Positions 9,071 to 17,791 of a DNA stretch of 64,000 nt are shown one piece after another. The notes beneath the pieces were generated by a model that saw only the letters and a program-made list of their open reading frames with translations, searched no databases and was not told the origin of the DNA. Numbering within the stretch: position 1 is the stretch's first letter; each line of letters starts with the position of its first letter. A program made the translations under genes and the position numbers. Location: contig JAWKHJ010000007.1 in the NCBI GenBank assembly GCA_041394905.1, positions 1-64,000 of the forward strand, in the 5' to 3' direction. The stretch comes from RI-231 sp041394905. Lineage in GTDB: Bacteria; Acidobacteriota; Terriglobia; Bryobacterales; UBA6623.

Positions 9071-12000
9071 TCACCTGCGGGGGGAGTCGAGCCGCAGGTA
9101 GTCCGCCCTCACGGCTGGATTCACTGCCAGCGCCAGATCTTGCCAGAACCCGCTGGCTCTACGGACGTCCCAGAGGAAGCTTCCGTAGCCGGGGCGGCGG
9201 AAGTGGGTGTGCAATGCGCTCGCAGCCATGCGAATCAGCTCCGGAGTCTGGATGCGGGCGCGAACACATGCGCCGAGGACTCGGAACGTGAGCTCAGAGG
9301 AACGGCCCTGCAGGGCGATCTCGAGATCGTCGTGAAGCTCGGGCCACTTGCCAACTGCTGCAGCCACAGCCCTGGCAACCACAAGCCCATCGGGGGCTGC
9401 GGCCAAAGCGATGTAGTCGAGCGCCGCCCCCAAGTTGTACCTGCACGCCTTGCGGAGGCTAAAGAGCAGGAAGTTTGCCTGACCTTTCGGCGGCTTAGAG
9501 TCCAGGAAATCGAGCACGGCGTCCACGACGTCAGCTGCAAGATTGCTGCGGGTGACCGTGACGGCCAGGATATTGGCGGTAGCGACATGGCCCGCCGTTT
9601 CCAGGAAACGAAAGGCGAGTTGGAGGGTATCCTCGAGCTCCGCGTCTGGACACCGCGCCACCAGCGCCGCCAGCAGATTGTGCGCCTGCGGGTGTCCGGA
9701 GTTCCTCTCCAACCAGTCCAGAGCCAGGCGGCGAATCTCCCCGTCCTCCGGCGCTCCCGCCAGCAGCGGAGCCAGCAGATTGTGCGCCTGCGGGTGTCCC
9801 GAGCTGCCCTCCAACGAGTCCAGAGCCGCGGCGAATCTCCCTGTCCTCCGGCGCTCCTGCCACTGCGGAGCCAGCAGATTGTGCGCCTGCGGGTGTCCGG
9901 AGCTGCCCTCCAACCAGTCCAGAGCCAGGCGGGCGAATCTCCTGTCCTCGGGAGCCCCCTTCACCAGCGGCGCCAGCAGATTGTATGCCTGCGGGTGTCC
10001 GGAGTTCCTCTCCAACCAGTCCAGAGCCAGGCGGCGAATCTCCCCTGTCCTCGGGAGCCCCCTTCACCAGCGGCGCCCAGCAGTTCGTACGCTTGCCGGT
10101 GGTCGGAGTTGCGCTCCAACCATTTCAGGGCCAGGCGGCGAATCTCCCCGTCCTGCGGCGCTCCCGCCACCAGCGGCTTCAGCAACTCGTACTTCTGCGG
10201 GTGTTCTGGAGTTGCTCTCCAACCAGTCTAGGGCCTGGCGGCGAATCTCCCCGTCCTCGGGAGCCCCCTTCACCAACGGAGCCAACAGCCAGTACGCCTG
10301 CGGGTGTTCAGTTGCGCTCCAACCATTCCAGGGCCAGGCGGCGGATCTCCCCGTCCTCGGGAGCCCTCACCAGCGGCGCCTAGCAGTTCGTACGCCTGCC
10401 GGTGTCCGAGTTGCTCTCCAACCAGTCCAGGGCCAGGCGGCGAATCTCCCCGTCCTCGGGAGCCCCTTCACCAGCGGCGCCAGCAGTTCGTACGCCTGTG
10501 GGTGGCTTCCCCACTGCTGTAGCCATTAAGCGGGCGCGAACGAGGTGTTCAGCTGATCGGGAGCTTGCTCTTAGAAAGGCAAAAACGCTGCTCCCGCGTC
10601 GGGGGAGGTACGGAGGAAGCGCCAGCACACCTCATCGAGGTCCTCGCGTTCCATCGATTCGGTCCGCCAAGCCCCACAACCCGGTCGCCACCGACCCAGG
10701 GAGGGCGCTTTGGCCGTCCGTGACTCAACGTGAGCGCCACCTCAATCGGCGACGGTTCGAACGCCAGATCAGGGTCGCGGTTCATTGCGGTCAACCAAAC
10801 AGGGAGAAGTTCGGGCTGCGGGCGCCGGCGTGCGCGGTCACCTGCCGATGGTAGCCTCCTGCAATGCTCGCCGCCGTTCATCCTCAGAAAGCCTCGGCGT
10901 CTGTATGAATCGCCCGATCAATGTGCGCTGGAGCTTCGACTCAACCGCGGCGACTCCAGGACCTCGGACAGGACACGGGCCCACGCGACATCCCAAGAGA
11001 CCTGCGGATAGGAGGACTTTGAGGATCGGGCGAAGGATCTCGCCAGCCAGGTGAGCATGCGCAAAGTCGACGCCCTCCGTGCTTTGCCGAAAGTGCCGCT
11101 GGTCTTCCTCCGACAAACGGCGGATCGCGTCTCCTCGCCCTGACCGGCAATCAGGGTGTTTGGAGTCTCGATGTAGAGTGCGCTCAGCGCGAGGATCCGC
11201 TCGGCCACACGGAGCGCACCAATTTTGTCGAGCCTTCTTCGGAAACGCCGCGCAACTGATTCAGCGGTCGAAGATTCTCGGCCAACTCCGAACATCACGT
11301 GGACGAGAAGGGCGTTCTCGGTCAAACGAGTTTCGCGTTGCCTACCCGTCCTGTCGTGAAACCAGTCGATGAATTTCGGCGCTCCGGATCGCCTAGGTGA
11401 GGCGCAGTGAACGTCGTGATCCGGAATGGATGCCGAAAGCGCTCTCTCGAACTCCCTCTCGCTGCTCAGTCGGACCGCATACGACGATTGCCGCCGCATG
11501 GCCAAATCCCCTTCCACCGCTGCCGTGAGATCCTCGCCCCAAGTTTCCCGATCGGTCACGGCGTACGGGTCGTCGACCATGAGCATGATCTGACGTTCGG
11601 AGGAGAGTTTGGCAATTGCAGGAGAGCCTCCGGAAGCTGCTTCCTCGCAACCTCGGCAATTGGGCTGATCCGCGACTTGAAGCACGGCATGCGCGACCAA
11701 CTGGCGCAGGAGCACAGACTTCAATATCGCCAGACCGCCCATCGATCCAGAAGACTGGGATCCACGCTCCTCGAGCCGCTCTTCCAGGGTCCGGCCTCCA
11801 AGCGTCGAACGCACTCCAGAGCGCCTCGAAGAGCTTCGGGCGGTCGGAAAAAGCAGCCTTCTCGAAGATCCTTGAAACCAAATCGCCCGACACGACGATT
11901 CGCCTGGAGGTTTCCGCACTGGGACTAGGCGTGACATCGGCTTCTACGCGATGAATCGTCCTGGCCGCGCTCCAGCGGATCTTCGAGGCGCTTGCTCGTA

Positions 12001-12690
12001 GTAGCTGATTAAGTCGCGATGATCTCCGGCGCTCGCTCGCTCCGCCTAAAGCCAGCGATCAGGCGGCCGGCCCTGGCGGATGACCGATCAGTGGATCGCG
12101 TACGCCTTGCAGCCAGAGCAAAGCCCACATTTCGTCGATGGGGTCCGCCTGTTCGACGAGAAAGGGGACGGCGGCTCGTGCCTCGATCTCAGGCAGAATT
12201 GTCCGCAGCCCGTCGTCCAGGCAACACTCTCCGGCCACGGCCAGACGACGTTCGAGTCCGTAACCTTCGAAGCGACCTGGAAGCGAATGGCGTCAAGTGC
12301 GGTCTCGTTCGGCGCCTCTCTTAGAAGTTGGAGGATGTCCCGGAATTCCTCTAGGGCATGTCTGAGAGCGGCTCGGGTAAGCGTCCGTTTGACCTGTACG
12401 ACATGAATCAGATCACCCGAAGGGCATACGATGTCGGAAAGCTCTTTCTGATGGTGAGATCTTCTTCCCGAATTAGGTTTTGATAGAACCCGAAGAGAAA
12501 AATGCGCAGCCTGGAAAGAGTATCCGGCCAGAGCCTAAGTCCTGCCGAACGCACGCTTCGGGCACTGGCGCCAAGTTTCGGTTAGCCAGCGCAACCCCTG
12601 CCCTGACGCTGGCGCTGCATTGGCGACATAGGCGAGAAGAGGTCGCGCGTACTGGTAATCCCGGCGGAGCGTGTGTGCTGTCGACCAAGA
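9071..12690 (-). pseudogene. STAND-type NTPase with nuclease-like N-terminus and TPR-like repeats; Avs-like antiphage sensor candidate (multiply frameshifted)
   Basis: One gene of about 1200 codons can be traced across at least eight frame changes. N-terminus (about 12690-12060): helical segments, then 'SDIVCPSGDLIHVVQVKR' near 12387-12440, matching the D...QxK core of PD-(D/E)XK nucleases such as Cap4/DUF4297. Middle (about 11760-10900): 'WIPVFWIDGRSG' then 'KSVLLRQLVAHAVLQ' in the next frame, a Walker A region; 'IMLMVDDPYA', a Walker B; 'VVCGPTEQRE'; and a winged-helix-like stretch ending 'AERILALSALYIETPNT'. C-terminus (10520-9071): eight to nine 34-residue repeats, then a helical cap. STAND proteins oligomerise on sensing a ligand; with a nuclease domain they cut DNA and abort infection. 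The start is uncertain (TTG at 12688). The family call is inference. Confidence 0.6.
9640..10520 (-). repeat. Tandem array of eight to nine ~102-bp repeats inside the STAND-like gene
   Basis: Units of about 101-103 bp run head to tail with very high base identity. Each contains 'ccagtccagagccaggcgg' and 'agattgtgcgcctgcgggtg' or close variants. On the minus strand one unit encodes a 34-residue helix-turn-helix with consensus 'DWLERNSGHPQAHNLLAP' plus a linker like 'LVKGAPEDGEIRRLAL'. The length is that of TPR-like repeats. Several units gain or lose a base, which shifts the frame. The units nearest 9640 are more diverged than the central ones. Confidence 0.85.
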
Positions 12691-12733
12691 AAATTCTAGT
12701 AAATCGAAGCGAATTCGCGTCTAAGAATGCCCC

Positions 12734-13732
12734 TTAACGAAGCCAAGATTGGGGCTGAGCTGTGGAAAGCGCGCGCAATCCTACAGCGCGACCGTGTTTC
12801 GCGGATGAAGCGCGCGTGGCGTATTCCTCTGTTGGGCCGATGTAGTGGAAGGTCACAGGCGACGCCGTATTGTTGGCCGAGCTCGGCGCGTCGTCGTGGA
12901 AGACGAGGTCTTTGATGTAGGCGCGGTTGGCGGTGTCGTCGTCGTCACCGAGCAGGGGGAGCTTGCGGCCTTGTTGGGCTAGGCTGCGGCGCAGGCGCGA
13001 GCCGTTCTCTCCGGCTGGGCCTTGGGTGACGTTGGCGAGGTTCACGTCGACTTTGCGGTCCATGTAGGGGCTGATGTCGACGACGCGATTGACCAGTTGC
13101 GGGCCGCGCGAGAAGTAGTATTTTTCCGATCGATTGCGGGCGAGGCCGGCTTCGAAGTGCTCCGGGTAGTCCCAGCGGCCGCCGGACATCCAGCAGGCGG
13201 CTTCGACGGACTGGGCAGACGTAGTGGTCGGGGTTCTCTTCGTAGTGGCCCCAGGGGTCGTAGCAAAGGACGGTGTCGACCTTGAGCAGGCGGAAGAGGA
13301 AGATGAGCCGCGCGCGCAGCTCGAGCTTGAGGAGCCGTCCATCATGTGGTTGCGGCAGCCGAGCGTGTAGAGCTTCTCGAGGCCGAGCCGGCGGGTGACT
13401 TCGAGCGTATCGCGCTCGTTGTTGAGCACGACTTCGCCGACGGTGGCGCCGCTGCCGGCCATCTCGTCGTTGGAGGTGCGGATGAGGAAGCCGCGGTAGC
13501 CCTCGTCGATGAGCTTGAGCACGGTTCCGCCGGCGAAGATGGGGATGTCGTCGCAGTGGGGCTGGATGGCGGCGAGCACCTTGCCCGCGTGTGGCTTGCC
13601 GCTCTGGGGTCGATCGAGGACGACGTCCGCTTGTTGAGTCGTGCGGAAGGAGGCAGGCTCCTGCGCGGCCGAAGCCGCGGCGGGCAACGCGCCGCCTGCC
13701 ATGGCGGAACCGAGAAAGTATCTGCGACGCAT
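12734..13732 (-). CDS. Exported PIG-L family deacetylase (frameshifted)
   Basis: The start at 13732 gives a Tat/Sec-like leader (MRRRYFLGSAMAGGALPAA). The PIG-L zinc-binding motif is 'IQPHCDDIPIFAGGT' and a second metal-ligand region is 'YTLGCRNHMMDG'. The frame breaks twice at about 13210-13340; the neighbouring frame there supplies 'ARLIFLFRLLKVDTVLCYD' and 'PWGHYEENPDHY', which the family has at this point. PIG-L proteins hydrolyse N-acetyl groups from GlcNAc-type sugars or similar amides. The length after repair is about 330 residues. The C-terminus after 'FHYIGPTEEYATRAS' is uncertain. The downstream STAND gene lies on the same strand. Confidence 0.8.
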   Translation of the reverse strand: MRRRYFLGSAMAGGALPAAASAAQEPASFRTTQQADVVLDRPQSGKPHAGKVLAAIQPHCDDIPIFAGGTVLKLIDEGYRGFLIRTSNDEMAGSGATVGEVVLNNERDTLEVTRRLGLEKLYTLGCRNHMMDGSSSSSCARGSSSSSACSRSTPSFATTPGATTKRTPTTTSAQSVEAACWMSGGRWDYPEHFEAGLARNRSEKYYFSRGPQLVNRVVDISPYMDRKVDVNLANVTQGPAGENGSRLRRSLAQQGRKLPLLGDDDDTANRAYIKDLVFHDDAPSSANNTASPVTFHYIGPTEEYATRASSAKHGRAVGLRALSTAQPQSWLR

Positions 13733-13780
13733 GATCGCCGATTCTAGCTGACGAGAGGCGTGGTAGAACAGAACGAAGCC

Positions 13781-15656
13781 ATGCTCGCCCGACGCCGTGA
13801 ATTCCTCAAGACCGCCGCCGCCTTCTGCCGCAGGCAAGCCTTGCCCGCCCAAGCGGGCAAGCCGCTGTGGAGGCGAAGCCCTACGCCGCCGACCCGCACT
13901 GTCGCATTACGCGCTGCTCGACCAGATCACGGCGGACAACGTCGCCGGGCTAGAAGTCGCCTGGGAGCTCGAGACGCTGCTTTAGCGAATACGCGCGCGA
14001 TCGGCATGATAGAATGCACGCCGATCGTGATCGACGGCGTGATGTACGTCTCCGGCTACGGCTTGCACACGCATGCGGTCGAAGCGCACACGGGCAAGAC
14101 GATTTGGACGAACGAGGGGTTCGACTCGGGGCGCCGCCGGACATCGGCCGCGGGCGTCTCGCGAGGAGTGGTGCACTGGAAGGACGGACGTGAGGACCGG
14201 ATCTTCGCGCCGGTGCGCGAACACATCTTCGCCATCGATCGCGCAACGGGCAAGTTGATCGACTCGTTCGGCGAGGGCGGTGCGATTGACGTAGAGAAGG
14301 AGCTCGACCGTCCGTTGGGCGAGGGCGAGTCGGTGGCGTCGACGACGCCGGGAGTCGTCTTCGAGGACTTGCTAATCGTCCCGACGCGCAATGGCGAGGG
14401 GCCGTCGAAATCCTCGCCGGGACCGATTCGGGCCTATGACTGCCGCACGGGCAAGCGCCGCTGGATCTTTCACACGATTCCTCACCCGGGCGAGTTCGGC
14501 TACGAGACCTGGTCGCCGGACTCGTGGAAGGAGGCGGGCGGAACGAACTGCTGGGGCGGCATGAGCGTCGACCACGAGCGCGGCCTGGTGTTCTTCGGGC
14601 TGGGCTCGCCGGCGTTCGATTTTTGGGGCGGACGGCGCAAGGGGCAGAACCTGTTCGGCAACTGCGTGGTCTGCCTGGACGCGCGCACGGGCGAGCGCAA
14701 GTGGCACTATCAGACCGTCCACCACGACCTGTGGGATTACGACATCCCCTGCCCGCCGAACCTGGTGACGGTGATGCACAACGGTCGCCCGCGCGATGCG
14801 GTGGCGCAGGTGGCGAAGACGGGTTGGGTCTACCTGCTCGACCGCGAGACGGGCGAGCCGCTGTATCCGATCGAAGAGCGTCCGGTGCCGGCCTCGACCG
14901 TGCCGGGCGAGGAAGCCTGGCCGACGCAGCCGTTCCCGACGCATCCGCCGGCGTTTTCGCGGCAGTATTTCGGCCCCGGAGACGTGGCGAACTTGTCGCC
15001 CGAGTCGCACGAGTACTTGGTGAACGAGCGACTCAAGGACATCGTCTTCGCGCGGATGTTCACGCCGCCGCGGCTGGACCAGGAAGTGATCTGTTACCCG
15101 GGCTACCACGGCGGCGGGCTGTGGGGCGGCGCGGCGTGGCGGGCCGATGAAGGCGTGCTCTATCTGACGCACAACGAGATCCCGTGGAGCTTGAAGCTGG
15201 TGCGTGCTCCGGAGGGTTCGGGCTATCCCTTTGAGCACACCGGCTACTTGCGGCCCGAAGACAAGGACGGCTATCCGGCGATCTCGCCGCCGTGGGGACG
15301 CATTTCGGCGATCAACCTGAACTCGGGCAAGATCTTGTGGCAGGCGCCGCACGGGGAGTACAAGGAGCTCACCGAGAAAGGCATCCCGCGGACCGGCACC
15401 TACAACCGCAGCGGACTGGTGGCGACCAAGGGCGGCGTGCTGTTTGCCTCGGGTACGCTCGACAACGTGTTCCGGGCGTATTCGCAGAAGGACGGCAAGC
15501 CGCTGTGGGAATGAGTTGGGAGGCGGCGGATACGCCACGCCGGCGACGTACGAGGCCGATGGACGGCAGTATGTCGTGATCGCGTCGAGCCCGCGCTCGG
15601 ACGCGCGCGGCGCGGGCCCGAAGGCGGGCTTCACGGCGTTTGCGCTGCCCAAGTGA
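13781..15656 (+). CDS. PQQ-dependent dehydrogenase, glucose/alcohol quinoprotein type (frameshifted)
   Basis: The start at 13781 gives a twin-arginine leader (MLARRREFLKTAAAF). The eight-bladed quinoprotein propeller follows: 'LLDQITADNVAGLEVAWE', 'ECTPIVIDGVMYVSG', 'VYLLDRETGEPLYPIEERP', 'GYHGGGLWGGAAW', 'SGLVATKGGVLFASGTLD'. Frame changes occur at about 13840-13870, at 13980, and at 15515, where an in-frame TGA is followed at once in the next frame by 'GGGYATPATY' and the true end 'FTAFALPK'. It should oxidise a sugar or alcohol in the periplasm with PQQ and pass electrons to a cytochrome or quinone. The TGA overlaps the ATG of the cytochrome gene by one base. The substrate cannot be told. 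Confidence 0.87.
13840..13861. repeat. Hairpin inside the disrupted 5' part of the PQQ dehydrogenase gene
   Basis: Nine-bp perfect arms 'cttgcccgc' / 'gcgggcaag' enclose the loop CCAA. It sits exactly where the coding frame of the quinoprotein is lost, between the Tat leader and the first propeller blade. Confidence 0.4.
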
Positions 15657-16167
15657 TGATGCGCAAGTTGTTGCTGTTTCTGGTGGCGCTGGCCGCCGCA
15701 CGGAGTCTCGCGAACGCCTCCGCCGGAGAAGGCGTTCCAGCCGGGAGCCGGTCGAGCAACCGCTGCCGTACGGCTACAAGACGCACTTGGCGCTCGGGCT
15801 CAAGTGCACCGATTGCCACACGATCCCGAACCCGGGCGACTTTGCGACGTTCCCGGCCGAGGCCAAATGCATGGCCTGCCACTCGGCGATCAAGGCGGAC
15901 AGCCCGCACATTCAGAAATTGGCCGAGGCGGAGAAATCTGGCAAGCCGATCGCGTGGAACCGGGTGTATCAACTGCCGGAGTTCGTCTACTTCTCGCACG
16001 CGGTGCATTTCGAGGATGCAAAGATCGCCTGCCAGGACTGCCACGGGCCGGTGGAGGAGCGGGCGGTGCTATTCCAGGAGAAGCCGATCACGATGCATGC
16101 TTGCATGCGCTGCCACGCCGAGCGCGGGGCGTCGAACGATTGCGAGCTTTGCCACGATACGCACTGA
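15656..16167 (+). CDS. Multiheme c-type cytochrome, five CxxCH sites (one frameshift)
   Basis: The ATG at 15656 overlaps the stop of the PQQ dehydrogenase (TGATG). The signal peptide is MMRKLLLFLVALAAA-like. A frame change near 15730 leads into the heme domain. Five heme-binding sites follow in order: CTDCH, CMACH, CQDCH, CMRCH and CELCH, the last nearly at the C-terminus. Extra histidines such as 'KTHLALG' and 'FSHAVHF' could be distal ligands. About 165 residues with five hemes fits a small periplasmic c7/c3-like electron carrier. Its position makes it the likely electron acceptor of the quinoprotein. Confidence 0.85.
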
Positions 16168-16452
16168 CGAGACGTGCGGTATCGCATGTGTCGGAGTGTT
16201 TGTTGAAGCCTCGTGGCGCGATCCGCCAGGATTGCAGGGTCGCGAGCCATCGCGACCGGAAAAGGAGCCGTCGCGATGACTGGCGATGCGGCAAACGTGG
16301 CCCTTTGCGCCCGACATGCAGAAATCGCTCTTCTCACACTCCCGTCAGACTGGGGTGAGACCCTATGGCCGCGTTCGGGAGACGTGCAACCGCCAAGCCG
16401 GACCCCAGGCTGGCGCCTGGGGCTAGGTGATGGCTTGCGGGCCGCTCTGCGT
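16168..16452. other. Intergenic region between convergent genes
   Basis: 285 bases between the multiheme cytochrome and the convergent propeller gene. Apart from the dispersed hairpin at 16397-16427 I see no gene. The short open frames here have no recognisable content. Confidence 0.6.
16397..16427. repeat. Dispersed hairpin element, copy 2
   Basis: Stem 'ccccaggc' / 'gcctgggg' (16403-16422) with loop TGGC, flanked by 'gccgga' and 'ctaggt' as in the copy at 3192-3222. One A-T pair of copy 1 is a G-C pair here, a compensatory change that keeps the stem. Confidence 0.6.
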
Positions 16453-17551
16453 CTAGCGGGCGACCAGGCCGTTCGCGCCGGCGAGGCCGCTGATGTCGAG
16501 GTGCAGGGGGACGAGTCTCGCCGTGGGCTTCGATGCGGAAGCCGCCTAGGGTTCCGGTTCCGGCATTGAATACGTAGAGGAAGCGAGTTGTTCGTCAGCG
16601 CGGAGTCGAGCGGCCGGAGCCGGGGCCCGTCGAGGTCGTACCTTGCAGAGTGATCTCGCCGCCGAAGCCAATGGCGTAAGTCGACAGATCGTTGCTACCG
16701 GTGTTCGACGTGTAGGCGAAGCGGCCGTCTTGGGTGACGACGAGCCAGCAGGCCGCGGTGCCGTCCGAAGCGACGACGGGGCTCACGAGCTCGAGAGAGC
16801 CATCCGAGCCGATGAGGTAGGACGAGGCCGAGCTTGCCAGCGGCGCGCCGCCGGCGGCTTCGGAGACGAACAGCTCTCCGCGCTTGCCGAACTCGAACCC
16901 AAAGGGCGTGGGACCGGCCGAGGGATGCACGGTCGGCGGGTTGGCGCGACCGTCCCGCTCGACAGTGTAGGTGAGGATCTGATCCGTGTTCTTCTCCGTG
17001 ACGACCAGAACGTCGCCGGAAGGATCAAAACCGATCTGCGCTGGGTCGACGCCGGGACCGGAGAGCGGCTGAATCGAGCCCGCAACCGGCTCCAGTCCCG
17101 AGCGCGTGATGCGGAAGCCGGCGATACTGCCCGAGCCGCCTTCGTTGAGTACATAGACGAGGTTGCGATGGACGGTCACGCTGATTGGCGTGAGGCCGCC
17201 GGAGGGTTCGACGTCAACGAGCTCGAGGCCGTCGCGCGTGACGGCGAACAACGACACGTCGCTGCTGCCGGCATTGACTGCCAGGAGCCAGCGCTCATCC
17301 GCGCTGAGCGCCAGGCCGGCTTGGTTGCCCAGGCCGGCGCCTGTGCCTTGGCCGCCGGTCGAGATGGCGCCTGCGTGCGAGAGCGCCCCGTTTGCGCGGC
17401 GGTCGAACATGACGATCGCGTTGTCGACCGGGTCGTTGGTCATGGTATAGACCGCGCCGACGGCGCCGGCATGGGGAGGAGGGGCCGCGCTGAGCACGGT
17501 AACGGCGAGGCTCGCGAACAGAGCGAGCTTGAGAGTGAGAAAGTTCCGCAT
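16453..17551 (-). CDS. Lactonase-type seven-bladed beta-propeller, secreted (C-terminal frameshifts)
   Basis: The signal peptide is residues 1-22 (ending 'VTVLSAAPPP'). The body has 6-phosphogluconolactonase-like blades: 'VYTMTNDPVDNAIVMFDRR', 'ALSADERWLLAVNAGSSDV', 'QIGFDPSGDVLVVTEKNTD' and 'GRFAYTSNTGSNDLSTY'. The raw frame stops at 16595, but three frame changes recover 'LDSALTNNS', 'LYVFNAGTGTLGGFRIEAHG' and 'LVPLHLDISGLAGANGLVAR', ending at 16453-16455. That gives about 365 residues, normal for the fold. Whether it has lactonase activity is unknown; many exported members are of unknown function. Confidence 0.82.
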
Positions 17552-17740
17552 GAAGGTCTCCTTGGGTTTGGGGTTGTCGATCTGGACGGTGACACCGCCT
17601 GGGCGCGGCAGGTTTGTCCGTTCGTCGAAAGGAAACCGGGGGCGGTCGGAAGCTATTCCAGATAAGCGAGTCTTGTTACCGGCTGCAACATCTGGGCGGA
17701 ACCGTAACTTACAGGCGGGGGGTTGCGAAGCGGGGGCGCG

Positions 17741-17768
17741 AAAACAGGGCCGCTCCGGAGAGCGGCCC
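17741..17768 (-). terminator. Intrinsic terminator of the receptor gene
   Basis: On the minus strand a GC-rich stem (arms 'gggccgct' / 'agcggccc') is followed by 'tgtttt'. It lies 24 bases after the receptor stop codon. The stem is perfect over 8 bp and the T-run is short. Confidence 0.65.
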
Positions 17769-17791
17769 TTGGTTGGAGAGAGAAGTTGGAA

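Noticed and set aside
9640..10520. Regularly spaced repeats that could suggest a CRISPR array
   Set aside because: The units are about 102 bp, contiguous without unique spacers, and encode a 34-residue helical repeat on the minus strand.
11079..12406. Several plus-strand open frames in the STAND region
   Set aside because: Coding content (P-loop, nuclease-like core, repeats) is on the minus strand; the plus frames have no domain signal.
14372..15652. A 426-codon minus-strand open frame
   Set aside because: It is a shadow of the PQQ dehydrogenase, whose propeller motifs are unmistakable on the plus strand.
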